A stretch of DNA of 64,000 bases, taken from assembly GCA_009746045.1 (NCBI GenBank), contig RPFO01000702.1:743501-807500 (forward strand). Direction: 5' to 3'. Shown piece after piece: positions 26,936 to 36,737 of the stretch. Position numbers and translations under genes: made by a program. Each line of letters begins with the position of its first letter. The first letter of the stretch is position 1. The notes beneath the pieces are model-generated. The model did no database searches and had not been told where the DNA came from. It was given only the letters and a program-made list of their open reading frames with translations. The stretch comes from Mesostigma viride. Taxonomy: Eukaryota > Streptophyta > Mesostigmatophyceae > Mesostigmatales > Mesostigmataceae.

Positions 26936-28546
26936 ATGTTAATACTTACTAATCTATCTAAAAATTTTCACGGAAGGTTCGTACTAAAAAATATCAATTA
27001 TAATTTCCCACAAAATGGTCTTATAGCTCTTGTTGGGGTTAATGGAGCAGGTAAAACTACTCTTTTGAATATATTATGTAACCTGGATGAACCTGATAGT
27101 GGTGTTGTGACGCAACCCAAGAACACGCTTATAGGTTATCTTCCCCAAGAACCTAACCCCGACCCCAAGGAGTCAATCCTTATTGAATGTATGTCAGGTA
27201 ATGAAGAGTTATTCCAAATTATGCTTGATATGAATAAAGCTAATATGGAAATGGCTGAAAATTTTACTAATGAAAAATATGAAAAATTTGAATTTCTGGA
27301 AAATCTTTTTCGTAGTAAAGATGGCTATTCATTTGAATATAATGCTGCAAAGATACTTCAAGGTCTAGGTTTTAAAGAGGAAGACTTAGAAAAACACCCT
27401 AAAGCTTTATCGGGTGGCTGGAAAATGAGGTTGGAACTAGCTAAAATTTTGATAAAAAATCCAGATTTCTTAATTTTGGATGAGCCAACTAACCATCTTG
27501 ATTTGCCAACCATAGTATGGCTTGAGGACTATCTAAAAAAATTCAAACGGACGGTACTTTTTGTTTCGCATGATGAATCGTTATTAAGTAGATTGCCTAA
27601 TATTATTCTTCATTTGAAGGATGGCGATTTAACTGAATATCAAGGTAATTATGACTCCTTTTTATTACAATATGAGTTAAGGGAAGCAAATAAGGTTGCT
27701 GAATTAAAGAATATTGAAGGTAAAATAGAAACGCTATCAAGGTTTATTGATCGATTTGGTGCAAAAGCTTCAAAAGCTACGCAAGCCCGCAGTAAAATGA
27801 AAATGGTAGCGCGGCTTGAAAGCGATGCTTCTAATATTACAGTCAACAAGGATGATGCAGAAATTAATATAAAAATCCCCCTTAAACAGAAGAGCGGTAA
27901 GGAAGTAATAACATTTGAAGAGTGTGCCGTAGGGTATACTAATCCTCTTGTTAAAAAGCTATCTTTTACAGTCACACGGGGACAAAAAATTGCTATTGTT
28001 GGCGCAAATGGGCTAGGTAAATCTACCTTGATTAAAACTATTGTAAATCAAATTCCCTTTTTGGGAGGGAATATGAAACTCGGGCATAATGTAAAGACGG
28101 CATATTATGCTCAAGATCAGGCTGAGTATCTTGATATGAAGCAGACGGTTCTGGAAAACTTAAAAGCTTCTAACCCAGAACTTTCAGAAGGTAATGCTAG
28201 GGGGCTGCTTGGTTCTTTTTTATTTAGAGGTAATGATGTTTATAAGCAGGTAAATATTTTATCGGGTGGTGAAAAGAGCCGCCTAAGTCTTGCTTGTTTA
28301 TTAGTACAAGAGGCTAACTTTTTACTTCTCGATGAGCCAACTAACCATTTGGATATACTAAGTACCGAAATCTTAAGCGAAGCACTAGCGGCATATGAAG
28401 GAACTGTTATGTTTGTCAGCCATAATAGAAGCTTTATTAATGCAGTTGCCACTCATACTCTTGTTTTTTCAAGTAAAGGAGAGGCATATCTCTCAAAGGG
28501 TAATATTGATGAGTTGAATCTTTTTGTAAAAGAAACCAGTACTTAG
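26936..28546 (+). CDS. ABC-F family ATPase
   Basis: 536 residues with two ABC domains and no membrane segment. Domain 1 has Walker A GVNGAGKTT (about 34-42), signature ALSGGWKMRLELA and Walker B FLILDEPTNHLD; domain 2 has GANGLGKST, LSGGEKSRLSLA and LLLDEPTNHLD. A charged linker of about 80 residues lies between. ABC-F proteins act on the ribosome (EttA/Uup/YheS types) to relieve stalls; some give antibiotic resistance. The subgroup cannot be fixed by eye. It is the only plus-strand gene of this section and ends tail-to-tail with an MFS gene. Confidence 0.93.
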   Translation: MLILTNLSKNFHGRFVLKNINYNFPQNGLIALVGVNGAGKTTLLNILCNLDEPDSGVVTQPKNTLIGYLPQEPNPDPKESILIECMSGNEELFQIMLDMNKANMEMAENFTNEKYEKFEFLENLFRSKDGYSFEYNAAKILQGLGFKEEDLEKHPKALSGGWKMRLELAKILIKNPDFLILDEPTNHLDLPTIVWLEDYLKKFKRTVLFVSHDESLLSRLPNIILHLKDGDLTEYQGNYDSFLLQYELREANKVAELKNIEGKIETLSRFIDRFGAKASKATQARSKMKMVARLESDASNITVNKDDAEINIKIPLKQKSGKEVITFEECAVGYTNPLVKKLSFTVTRGQKIAIVGANGLGKSTLIKTIVNQIPFLGGNMKLGHNVKTAYYAQDQAEYLDMKQTVLENLKASNPELSEGNARGLLGSFLFRGNDVYKQVNILSGGEKSRLSLACLLVQEANFLLLDEPTNHLDILSTEILSEALAAYEGTVMFVSHNRSFINAVATHTLVFSSKGEAYLSKGNIDELNLFVKETST

Positions 28547-28571
28547 TATGAAATATGTTTCTGTGAGAATA

Positions 28572-29792
28572 CTAGTGAAACTCTGGTTTGTTCATGGTTT
28601 TGCGCCATTGTAGCGTCATATAAAATAAGATAAGGCAAATAAAGAGCAAACTTGCAAATAATATGGCAAAATTATTAATAGTATTGCTGTGCAGCGAAGA
28701 AATCATGAAACTAACTAACGCAGTAATCAGGTAGTACAAGAAGCCAAAAATCGCTCCGGCACTACCTGTTACTTTATAATAATCTTCAAGTGCATGGCGA
28801 AGAAGCATCGGAACTAATAGGCTATGTCCCATTAGGTGAATAGCCATAGGAGTAAAAATGAGTACGGATACCGTATTTACTGTAGAACTATTATCAATTA
28901 CAAAGGCACTAACTAAAAGTAATATGCAACCGATTACGCTTAAGACAAGACCAATAGTTTTTACCTTGAAAGTGTTTATTAGCCTTCTAATTAATCTTCT
29001 ACTAATTATACTACCTAATAAGTTTGCACCGCTAAGAAAAAGGAATAATCGGCCGTAATCAGAAGGAGACATTTTTAAATTTTCAATAAAGATAAAAGGT
29101 GCTTGAATATAAAAACCAAAACAAATGCCGTTGAATGAGCCGACCATAAATGAATAACTAAGAAGTACTTTGTCTTTTACGGCTACTTTTAAAACGCTAA
29201 AAAATCTGTTATTGCGTGCAACCCCAATATAAGCATTAGTTTCCGGTAAAAATTTGATATAAATTAAAAGCAATCCAGTACTTAAAACAGTTAGAAACCT
29301 AAAAACGGCTTGCCAGTTTGAATATTCTATTATGTAACCGCCAATAGCTGAGCCCACCGAAGGCACTACTGTCATAACCATAGCAACGCTTGCATACATG
29401 TAAGATAATTCCCACCCTCTATATGAATCTCTAGTCATTGCTTGGCCTACAACAGAGCCTACACTAGCTCCGTAAGCTTGCAAAAATCTCAAGCTAATGA
29501 AAGTTTCAATATTAGGAGAATAGCTAATTAGCAAGGCCGCAAGAGAATAAAAAGATATACCAAAAAGTACTACTGGTTTTCTTCCAAAAACGTCTGATAC
29601 TCTACCTAAAGTAAATATTCCGATTGCAAATCCGCAATAATAAGCAGTTGTAGAAAGCTGAGCTATCCCACCGCTCGTATGTAAACTTTTAGCAATGTCC
29701 GGTAATGCCGCCGAGTATATAGTTTCAGTTAGTGTAGAAAGAGAAACTAAAAAATAGATTAATATTGGCGGTATGCGTCCTACTATTTTCAT
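28572..29792 (-). CDS. MFS transporter, Bcr/CflA type
   Basis: 406 residues, about twelve membrane helices. LGRVSDVFGRKPVVL is the MFS loop 2-3 signature and RFLQAYGASVGSVVGQAMTRD is the helix 4-5 motif of the drug:H+ antiporter subgroup. It starts with MKIVGRIPPILIYFLVSLSTLTETIYSAALPDIA-like family sequence (the AALPDIA core is typical). It is the second Bcr/CflA porter in the window (other: 8541-9725) and clearly diverged from it. It lies 12 bases downstream of ychF and may be co-transcribed. Substrate unknown. Confidence 0.87.
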   Translation of the reverse strand: MKIVGRIPPILIYFLVSLSTLTETIYSAALPDIAKSLHTSGGIAQLSTTAYYCGFAIGIFTLGRVSDVFGRKPVVLFGISFYSLAALLISYSPNIETFISLRFLQAYGASVGSVVGQAMTRDSYRGWELSYMYASVAMVMTVVPSVGSAIGGYIIEYSNWQAVFRFLTVLSTGLLLIYIKFLPETNAYIGVARNNRFFSVLKVAVKDKVLLSYSFMVGSFNGICFGFYIQAPFIFIENLKMSPSDYGRLFLFLSGANLLGSIISRRLIRRLINTFKVKTIGLVLSVIGCILLLVSAFVIDNSSTVNTVSVLIFTPMAIHLMGHSLLVPMLLRHALEDYYKVTGSAGAIFGFLYYLITALVSFMISSLHSNTINNFAILFASLLFICLILFYMTLQWRKTMNKPEFH

Positions 29793-29804
29793 AGTTTTAC
29801 CCGC

Positions 29805-30902
29805 TTACACATTAAATCTAAAATGAACCACATCGCCGTCTTGCATAACGTATTCTTTTCCCTCGATGCGTAGCTTTCCAAGTTCTTTTGCCTTGACCTC
29901 ACTACCTATGCTAAGTAAATCGGCATAATTAATTACTTCGGCTCTTATAAAACCTCTTTCGAAATCAGTATGAATAATCCCAGCTGCTTGTGGAGCAAAT
30001 GTTCCGCTTTCGAAAGTCCATGCATGTGCTTCTTTAGGGCCGATAGTAAAGAAAGACTTCAGGCCGAGTAGAGAATAGGCTGATTGAATAATTTTACTAA
30101 GGCCGGTCTCTGTGAGTCCCAAACTTTCAAGAAATTCCTGTTTTTCGGCTTCTGTATTCAAGGTAGAAATTTCTGCTTCTATTTTAGAGGAAATAATTAC
30201 CAGATTAGCTTTTTCATTTCTGGCTTTTTGCTCTATCTGCGCTGAAAAATCATTACCGCTAACAGCTTCAGACTCAAGTACATTGCACACATATAAAACA
30301 GGTTTTGAAGTAATTAATTGTAATAAAGAGAGATCCTTTTTGGCGTATTTATCGGTAAGCGTTCTAACAGGTTTACCTTGTTCCAAAACAGCTTTGCAAG
30401 CTTTTAGTAATTCAATTGTTTCAGCAATTTTTTTATCCCCCGATTTTAGTTTTTTCTCATTAGAGGCTATTCTTTTGTCAACTGATTCAAGATCAGCAAT
30501 GATCAATTCTGTTTCTACTATTTCAGCATCATGAATAGGATCTATTTTACCATGTACGTGGGTAATATCCTGATCTTCAAAACATCTTAGGACATGGATG
30601 ATCGCATCTACTTCCCTGATATGAGATAGGAACTTATTCCCAAGCCCTTCTCCTTTACTTGCTCCTTTGACAAGTCCGGCAATATCTACAAATTCAATGA
30701 AGGCAGGAATAATTTTAGCAGAACCGGCATTTTGGGCTAGTTTGAGCAGACGCTCATCTGGGACCGAAACAATCCCAGTATTAGGTTCAATTGTGCAGAA
30801 TGGGTAATTGGCAGCTTCTGCTGCAATACTGGCTGTAAGAGCATTAAATAATGTAGATTTACCGACATTTGGTAACCCAACGATTCCGCATTTTAGACTC
30901 AT
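29805..30902 (-). CDS. ychF: Redox-regulated ATPase YchF (Obg-like)
   Basis: 365 residues, standard length. It starts MSLKCGIVGLPNVGKSTLFNALT, the P-loop of the Obg/YchF group, followed by DIAGLVKGASKGEGLGN, a coiled-coil insertion (about 125-205) and a C-terminal TGS domain. YchF prefers ATP over GTP, binds the ribosome, and affects translation start and stress responses. It precedes an MFS gene by 12 bases on the same strand. Confidence 0.96.
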   Translation of the reverse strand: MSLKCGIVGLPNVGKSTLFNALTASIAAEAANYPFCTIEPNTGIVSVPDERLLKLAQNAGSAKIIPAFIEFVDIAGLVKGASKGEGLGNKFLSHIREVDAIIHVLRCFEDQDITHVHGKIDPIHDAEIVETELIIADLESVDKRIASNEKKLKSGDKKIAETIELLKACKAVLEQGKPVRTLTDKYAKKDLSLLQLITSKPVLYVCNVLESEAVSGNDFSAQIEQKARNEKANLVIISSKIEAEISTLNTEAEKQEFLESLGLTETGLSKIIQSAYSLLGLKSFFTIGPKEAHAWTFESGTFAPQAAGIIHTDFERGFIRAEVINYADLLSIGSEVKAKELGKLRIEGKEYVMQDGDVVHFRFNV

Positions 30903-31023
30903 AATTATTTACTTAGGATTATTGTTTTTACTTTAAAACCTTAAGGTTTCTGTTTTTTTAAATTGCTTTTTGGTTAAAATCAAAATATAGCTTTTAATTG
31001 CTCATAGTCAAATCATTTTCTCT

Positions 31024-31056
31024 ACCCCTTCGAATAGTTAAGTTGCTCGGAGGGGT
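31024..31056. terminator. GC-rich hairpin downstream of ccmE
   Basis: ACCCCTTCGA (31024-31033) pairs with TCGGAGGGGT (31047-31056) apart from one G-T pair, loop 13 bases. On the plus strand it is followed by GTTTTTA. It lies about 35 bases after the ccmE stop on the minus strand; in that direction the T-run is missing, so the direction of termination is uncertain. Confidence 0.45.
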
Positions 31057-31090
31057 GTTTTTAGTCTGTAAAAATACTTTTTTGATTATA

Positions 31091-31501
31091 TTATTTAACT
31101 AAAGTTTTTACTACTTCCGGAGGCATATAATTCTCATCGTGTTTTGCTAATAAATTTTTAGCTTCAAATACACCGTCAACAAAAGTACCTTCTGCTACGA
31201 TTCCTTGCTTTTCTCTAAATAATGCCGGTAATATGCCGGTATACTCTATTATTAAAGTGTTTTTATAGTCGGTGATAGTAAATCTGATTTTATTGGCGGA
31301 CAAGGTTATAACTGAATTTTCTTTTACCAATCCCCCGACTCGAATCTTTGTTTTTGCATTCGTTATCTTTTCAATATCAGAGGGGGGGTAAAAAAACACT
31401 ATATTATCTTCCAAATTTGAAAGTATAAAATATACCCCCATAGAAACTATAATAAAAAGCCCAACAATCGAAGCTAATCTAGTTTGAGTCCTTTTTTTCA
31501 T
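31091..31501 (-). CDS. ccmE: Cytochrome c-type biogenesis protein CcmE (heme chaperone)
   Basis: 136 residues. One N-terminal membrane anchor (about 9-28) is followed by a periplasmic beta-barrel domain with IRVGGLVKENSV and the heme-binding motif LLAKHDENYMPP; His121 is the heme-linked residue and Tyr125 the partner. CcmE takes heme from CcmC and passes it to the cytochrome c lyase. Its start lies inside the end of the short ccmD gene (23-base overlap). Other ccm genes are not in the window; scattered ccm genes are normal in Rickettsiales. Confidence 0.94.
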   Translation of the reverse strand: MKKRTQTRLASIVGLFIIVSMGVYFILSNLEDNIVFFYPPSDIEKITNAKTKIRVGGLVKENSVITLSANKIRFTITDYKNTLIIEYTGILPALFREKQGIVAEGTFVDGVFEAKNLLAKHDENYMPPEVVKTLVK

Positions 31502-31613
31502 TTTTTAGTGATTTTAACTCGTATAGGGCCTTTATCAAGATGCCGCCCAAAATAATTAACACAAAAAAATAAGAGGAAGCAATATAAATATGCTGAGTTT
31601 GGTATAGATCCAT
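31479..31613 (-). CDS. ccmD: Small membrane protein, CcmD-like
   Basis: 44 residues from the ATG at 31613 to the TAG at 31479. The sequence begins MDLYQTQHIYIASSYFFVLI, has one hydrophobic helix (about 10-30) and a charged C-terminus (ELKSLKNEKKDSN), which is the size and layout of CcmD, the small heme exporter subunit that helps release holo-CcmE. The 23-base overlap with ccmE supports the call. The family is short and poorly conserved, so identification rests on context and topology. Confidence 0.72.
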   Translation of the reverse strand: MDLYQTQHIYIASSYFFVLIILGGILIKALYELKSLKNEKKDSN

Positions 31614-32000
31614 AACCGCTTTAAATCTCTACTTCAGGGTTTAACGAAAGATTAATATTCTACCCTTTCTGCAAATTACTGCAATAGTTTTAGAGATTTA
31701 CCAGATAGATTGCTTATAAAATTATTGTTAATAAAGCAACTGCTTGTCATCTTTAGTATATTATATTTAATGTTTACTGTGCATAAATAATATAAATTTA
31801 CTTTTTTCTTTATAAAAATAAATATTTATTAGTACATGATCTCCTCTTCAATTCCTTATAATGTATAGTTCTATCACAAAATAACTTAGATTTAGGACTA
31901 TTTCTTACTATAAATTAAGAGTTTTTAACTAAAATCATTGACATTTATAAAAGAATTGCTATTATACTCCTTAATAAATATTAACTAATAGTACTTTTTT
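31614..32000. other. Divergent intergenic region upstream of the autotransporter
   Basis: About 390 AT-rich bases. It contains the plus-strand promoter at 31938-31968 and presumably the ccmD promoter on the minus strand. No gene is supported. Confidence 0.4.
31938..31968 (+). promoter_or_regulatory. Sigma70-type promoter of the autotransporter gene
   Basis: TTGACA at 31938-31943 with TATACT at 31963-31968 (19-base spacer) or the overlapping ATTATA at 31961 (17). The start codon is 33-40 bases further on. No Shine-Dalgarno sequence is obvious before the ATG at 32001. Confidence 0.55.
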
Positions 32001-34781
32001 ATGATAAAAAAGAGTTCATTGAGATACCTACTTGCTGCAAGTAGTATCAGCGCTTTAATGTTTTCTACCGCTGAGGTTTTTGCTTCTGGTAATGATGATC
32101 TTCTGCGAGCTATTAGGGAGAGAAGTGGTAAACCTATAAAAAAAGTCGTTCCAGTTATTTCTAGTCCTGTTCTTCTTTCTGCTGACCAAATTCAAAAAAC
32201 AGTCGAAGAACATAGGATTAAATTAAATGATTTAAACCGGGCACTTAGGGAAACTGTAGAGAAAATTGATGAAATTGGTGATGATGATGACTGGGACGAA
32301 CTTCCTGATCTTAACAAACAAAAAACAAAACTTGATGCTCAAATTCGTGATGTAGAAGAAAAACTAAACAAATCTCAAGCAGATCTTGCTGATGCTCAGA
32401 CTCCTGATTATCAGGCTAAATATCAAGTGCAGCTGCTAGCTGAAAACACAGCTAAAGCTAAAGCGGAAGAAAGGGCACGTAAAATCGCTGAATCAGAACA
32501 AAGAGCTAAAGATTTAGCAGAGCAAAGGCTCCTTGCAGAGAAAGTAGCGCAAGAAGTAGCGCAAGAAGAAGCGCAAAGACGTGCAGAAGAAGCTTATTCC
32601 GCACGAATTGATAAATTAGCTGAAAATCCATTAGATGAACTAATAAGAAAACGTCAAGAAAAAATTGATCAAGCAGAAAAAGAGCATAATAAAAAGCTTA
32701 GTGAGTTAGGAAGTTTAGGCTCTAGAAGAGCTGCTGTGGAGGGGGGGTTTAATCGGAAAGATGTCGATACTAGTGAATTTGATGAAGCAATAAAACGAAG
32801 GAAAGAACTTGACAAACCTGTAGTACCTGAAATTCCGGTAGTTAAGGATGCACCAAAAGAAGTAGTGGGCGTAAAGGGACCTTTAGTTTCTATAGATAGT
32901 GGTTCTATAGGCGCTCCTTCTGTTCCGCTACCATCGTCATCTTTGTCAACACCGCCTTCTATGGATGATATACCATTGCCACCCCCTATGGACGATGTAC
33001 CACCACCTACTTTAACGATGACACCGCCACCACCACCTACTGTAAAGCAGGATATTTTTGCTGGAATAAATGAAAAGATAAATGATAAGTCTTTATCATT
33101 TTCTGAAAGATTTAGTCTGCTTTTTGCTGTGCCTAAGGCAATTCCAACTCAGTCAGTTCCTGCAAAGGCAACTGCAACACAGGTTATTGATCCAACTGCT
33201 TTGATAACTTCTCTTAATAGTGATGAAAGCCCTCAGGAAAGGTTAAGAAAAATGAGGGAAGCGAGAGCTGCGAAAGGAGCGAAAGCTGCTGTTGTAATAG
33301 AAAAAGTTGCGGATAAACCAAAGAGCTTAAAAGAAGAGTTAGCTGAAGCGGTTAAAAAAAATCCCGTTAAAACTTCGGGACCTATTGCTAAAGCTATAAA
33401 TTTAAAGGATGAGACACCTGAAAAACTGATAAGTATTGCCGAGGAAGTAGGTCATCCTTTGAATGAAAAGCAAAAAACCTATCTTCGTGAGGGGCAAGCC
33501 TTGAAGCTAAAAATTGATGCTGGAGAAAATTTGTCCATAAAGGAAAATGCTCTTGTCATGGAAAGAACTACTATTATTGCAGGTATTGATAATACTAAGA
33601 AAGCAAAAGCTAAGGAGTTAATAGCTCAGAGGAAAGAAAGTAGTGCTAAGAGAAAAGCTGAGATTGCTGCAGATCCGGAAGCTTTAGCAGCTTTGGCTGC
33701 TTCAGCTGAAGCAAGAAAAAGAGAAAGAATAGAAAAAGCAGATGCAAAAAAAATATCTCTGCAAGAAGCGCAAAAAAATATAGACAATGTATCTAGCATT
33801 CACGCAAGGTTAGTTTCATTTGGCCAAGAACAACTGGCTGCGCGCGGAAAAACAGCTGCGAAACCTGTTGTTTCTCCTCAACTTCTTAAAAAACTTGTAA
33901 TTCAGGGTATAGTACCTGAAGGAAGAGAAATGTTAGAAGGGGGGGATGCTATTAACCAATTTAAAGCTGCTGAACGGGAACAACTTAATGCATTTATGTT
34001 AGAGATGCCGGAAGCAGATAGGCTAAGTGTAAAAGAACTTGTAGCTTTTTTCGATAATGAAGGCAATTTATCCCCTATTGTTGACGCTTTGGGGCAAAAA
34101 ACTAAGCAGGAATCTATCAGCTCTGCGACCGTTACGGCGGCCTCTAACGATAACAATGCGTTGCTTGCTCAGATACGAAGTGGCTTTAAACTGCGTAAAG
34201 CGCTGCCGGTTCAAAAGAAGCCAGATGTAGATGCTCCTGCAATATCGCCTAAGGAAGCTTTAAAACAAACACTTGCAGCTCGTATGGGAAGTGCTAAAGG
34301 AAGCACAAATGGAGTAGCACCCGTAACTCTTGAATCAGCAAAAGCCAATATATTAGCGGCTCATACTCAATTAACGCACCAAGGCAAGGGAGAGTATCTG
34401 GCTAAAGGAATGAGTGATCGAGGTGTGACTATTAATAAAGCTGCTTTTAAAGCACTAATAGATAATGGTATTGTACCGACTCCACTTGAAATGTACGGTA
34501 TCGAAACCCGTGATATGGTTAAGGTGCTAACCACTAAATTGTCTGAAATTAACAAGGGAAAGTTAAAATCATTCCTTGCTGAAAAAGCAGTTAATGGACA
34601 AGGAGAATTTATAGAAGCATTTATTACGGTTATAGAAAGAGAAGATAAACATCTTGGAAGAGAATTAAGAGCACCTTTGTCGGACGAGGAAATTGGTTTG
34701 CTAAAAAAAGTAGAGGTCGAGTTAAGAGGAATGGATGAGCAAACCGCTACAAACCTTGCTCAGGATCGCGCAGTTAAATAA
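32001..34781 (+). CDS. Sca-like autotransporter, passenger part (gene interrupted by in-frame TAA)
   Basis: 926 residues up to a TAA at 34779-34781. It begins with a Sec signal peptide (about 1-29, ending VFASG). Residues 31-50 look like an imperfect WH2 actin-binding motif; about 50-280 is charged coiled coil; 306-349 is proline-rich (PLPPPMDDVPPP, TPPPPPTV), the kind of segment that binds profilin; and 718-735 (NNALLAQIRSGFKLRKA) fits the WH2 pattern LLxxIxxGxxL exactly. Two related helical modules (about 590-690 and 775-870, sharing GIVP..EM) flank the WH2. The frame stays open after the stop into repeats and an autotransporter barrel. The combination resembles actin-assembling Sca2-type proteins of Rickettsia, where such factors drive actin-based motility; function here is inferred. 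As read, this product lacks its membrane barrel and could not be anchored. Confidence 0.85.
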   Translation: MIKKSSLRYLLAASSISALMFSTAEVFASGNDDLLRAIRERSGKPIKKVVPVISSPVLLSADQIQKTVEEHRIKLNDLNRALRETVEKIDEIGDDDDWDELPDLNKQKTKLDAQIRDVEEKLNKSQADLADAQTPDYQAKYQVQLLAENTAKAKAEERARKIAESEQRAKDLAEQRLLAEKVAQEVAQEEAQRRAEEAYSARIDKLAENPLDELIRKRQEKIDQAEKEHNKKLSELGSLGSRRAAVEGGFNRKDVDTSEFDEAIKRRKELDKPVVPEIPVVKDAPKEVVGVKGPLVSIDSGSIGAPSVPLPSSSLSTPPSMDDIPLPPPMDDVPPPTLTMTPPPPPTVKQDIFAGINEKINDKSLSFSERFSLLFAVPKAIPTQSVPAKATATQVIDPTALITSLNSDESPQERLRKMREARAAKGAKAAVVIEKVADKPKSLKEELAEAVKKNPVKTSGPIAKAINLKDETPEKLISIAEEVGHPLNEKQKTYLREGQALKLKIDAGENLSIKENALVMERTTIIAGIDNTKKAKAKELIAQRKESSAKRKAEIAADPEALAALAASAEARKRERIEKADAKKISLQEAQKNIDNVSSIHARLVSFGQEQLAARGKTAAKPVVSPQLLKKLVIQGIVPEGREMLEGGDAINQFKAAEREQLNAFMLEMPEADRLSVKELVAFFDNEGNLSPIVDALGQKTKQESISSATVTAASNDNNALLAQIRSGFKLRKALPVQKKPDVDAPAISPKEALKQTLAARMGSAKGSTNGVAPVTLESAKANILAAHTQLTHQGKGEYLAKGMSDRGVTINKAAFKALIDNGIVPTPLEMYGIETRDMVKVLTTKLSEINKGKLKSFLAEKAVNGQGEFIEAFITVIEREDKHLGRELRAPLSDEEIGLLKKVEVELRGMDEQTATNLAQDRAVK

Positions 34782-34883
34782 GCTAAACTAGCTGAAATAT
34801 TAGCTGAAGCAGAAAAATCAAGAAAAAAAGGAGCAACCTTAAAGCCTTTATCTAAAAAAACTGAATTATTAGTAAACGATATT

Positions 34884-36737
34884 TTGGATTCCGAAGGGGA
34901 TAAGCAAATAAAGGAAAGTTTAGTTAAAGATCTCCTTGCTAATAATGAAACTGCTGCTTCCAAAACTACCGAACACGCTTTAGAAACTTTACCTAGAGAA
35001 ACCGGTGAGTTAGTAAACGATATTTTGAATTCCGAAGGGAATAAGCAAATAAAGGAAAGTTTAGTTAAAGATCTCCTTGCTAATAATGAAACTGCTGCTT
35101 CCAAAACTACCGAACACGCTTTAGAAACTTTACCTAGAGAAACCGGTGAGTTAGTAAACGATATTTTGAATTCCGAAGGGAATAAGCAAATAAAGGAAAG
35201 TTTAGTTAAAGATCTCCTTGCTAATAATGAAACTGCTGCTTCCAAAACTACCGAACACGCTTTAGAAACTTTACCTAGAGAAACCGGTGAGTTAGTAAAC
35301 GATATTTTGGATTCAGAAGGTAATGAGAAAAACAAAGAAGAGCTAATAAAAGAACTGCTTGCTGATTATAACTCTGTTGATTCCAAAAGCGATAAGCAGG
35401 AATGGGAAGCGTTATCTAAACAAACCGGTGAGTTAGTAAACGATATTTTGGATTCCGAAGGTAATGAGAAAATCAAAGAAAAGCTAATAAAAGAACTGCT
35501 TGCTCATCTTGAGGAAACTAGGATAAAAAAAGTAAAGGCCCGAGAAGTAGTTTTAGCTGTTATCCAAGATCCAGAAAAAACGGCTGAGGCGCTTTCGGAA
35601 GTTGATTTTGATTTTAATGAAAATATGCAAGAGTCGAATAGTGATAATGGATTATCTTCCACTTCTTCTGTAAATAAAGCTGTACGTTATTTAGCTCACA
35701 TGCAAAATCTAGAAAGTGAAGAAATTGATCAAGAGATAAAGCGTTTTAAACAGCATGCTAATCCAATAACTCCAGAAATAAGTAATATTCTATTTAGCAG
35801 TATGTTTACACAATTTGAAAATAGAATGTTAATGGTGGGAGCTGCTGCCGGTGAGGGTGTTGCTGCTGGTGAAGAAGCTAAGAAACTAAACAAAAGCGTA
35901 TGGATTAGCGGCTTTTATGGTGGTGCTAAGCAAGGTTCTAGCTCAAATGCTGATGCTTACCGAACTAATACAGGGGGAATTACTATTGGGGCCGACATCA
36001 ATTTAGGGGAAAATGAAGCTAATCTGATTGGAGTAGCTTATGGTAAGGCTCGCTCTAAATTTAAAATGTCCCAAACTAGAGGCGATAAGTTTAATGTTAA
36101 TCATGATACGTTTTCGATTTATGGTCAGGGTGAAATTGTTAATAGATTATTACTTCAAGGAGCAGTTTCCTTTATAAAAGGTAAAGTGGTTAATAAAAGT
36201 GTTAAGTTAGTCGATGATGGTATATATGAGACGGCTACCGGTAAGTTCAACACCAAAGGTTATAACATTAGAAGTCAATTAAGTTATAAATTTAACATCG
36301 ATAAATTTGTATTAACACCTAGCGTAGGATTTAAATATGGTAGAATAGCTGATGGTGCATATGATGAAACTGGTCATGATGTGTTCAATTTATCAGTAAC
36401 AAGTAAATCTAGAAAAGTATTCACCGGTATAGCAGGAATTAGGGCCTCGATGCCTCAGGTGGTAGCTGAAAATATACATTTTGTGCCTTCCTTAAACTTT
36501 TCAGTTGAAAAGATATTACAAGATAAGGTAAAGCAAGCAAAAGTTAAATTACATTGGGCCGACCGGGAGTTTGAAAATGATACCAATAATCGTAAATTAC
36601 CAAAATTAGGTTATAATATTGGCGGTAGTGTGCTTGTAAAACGTAATAACACTGAAATAGAGGCCAGCTATAATTGCCATCTGAAGAAAAAATACGTTGG
36701 GCATCAGGGCACATTAAAGTTAAAACTTCTATTCTAA
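34884..36737 (+). pseudogene. Autotransporter C-terminal part: 47-residue repeats and beta-barrel, cut off from its passenger
   Basis: In the same frame as the 32001-34781 gene and separated from it only by the TAA at 34779-34781; the frame is open from 34782 and the first possible start is a TTG at 34884 without a ribosome site. The first part has four full 47-residue repeats and a partial fifth, then a linker. From about 35896 to the end is an autotransporter beta-barrel (WISGFYGGAKQGSS..., GITIGADINLG, ending LKLKLLF with a terminal Phe as expected for outer-membrane insertion). There is no signal peptide, so it could not reach the outer membrane by itself. Taken with the upstream part this is one autotransporter gene with a nonsense break, or a case of readthrough or a sequence error. 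Confidence 0.88.
34887..35450 (+). repeat. Tandem 141-bp coding repeats in the autotransporter
   Basis: Units at 34887-35027, 35028-35168 and 35169-35309 are nearly identical (a few base changes at the start), a fourth at 35310-35450 is diverged, and a fifth is partial. Each encodes 47 residues (DSEG.KQIKESLVKDLLA ... TGELVNDIL). The near identity implies recent duplication, and copy number may vary between strains. Confidence 0.93.

Noticed and set aside
34760..35335. 191-codon open frame on the minus strand across the autotransporter repeats
   Set aside because: It is antisense to the 141-bp repeats; the repeats keep any open frame open, and the plus strand continues a signal peptide-to-barrel gene.
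34887..35450. Regular repeats, considered as CRISPR
   Set aside because: Units are contiguous without spacers and encode protein in frame; no cas gene is in the window. The same holds for 4098-4907.
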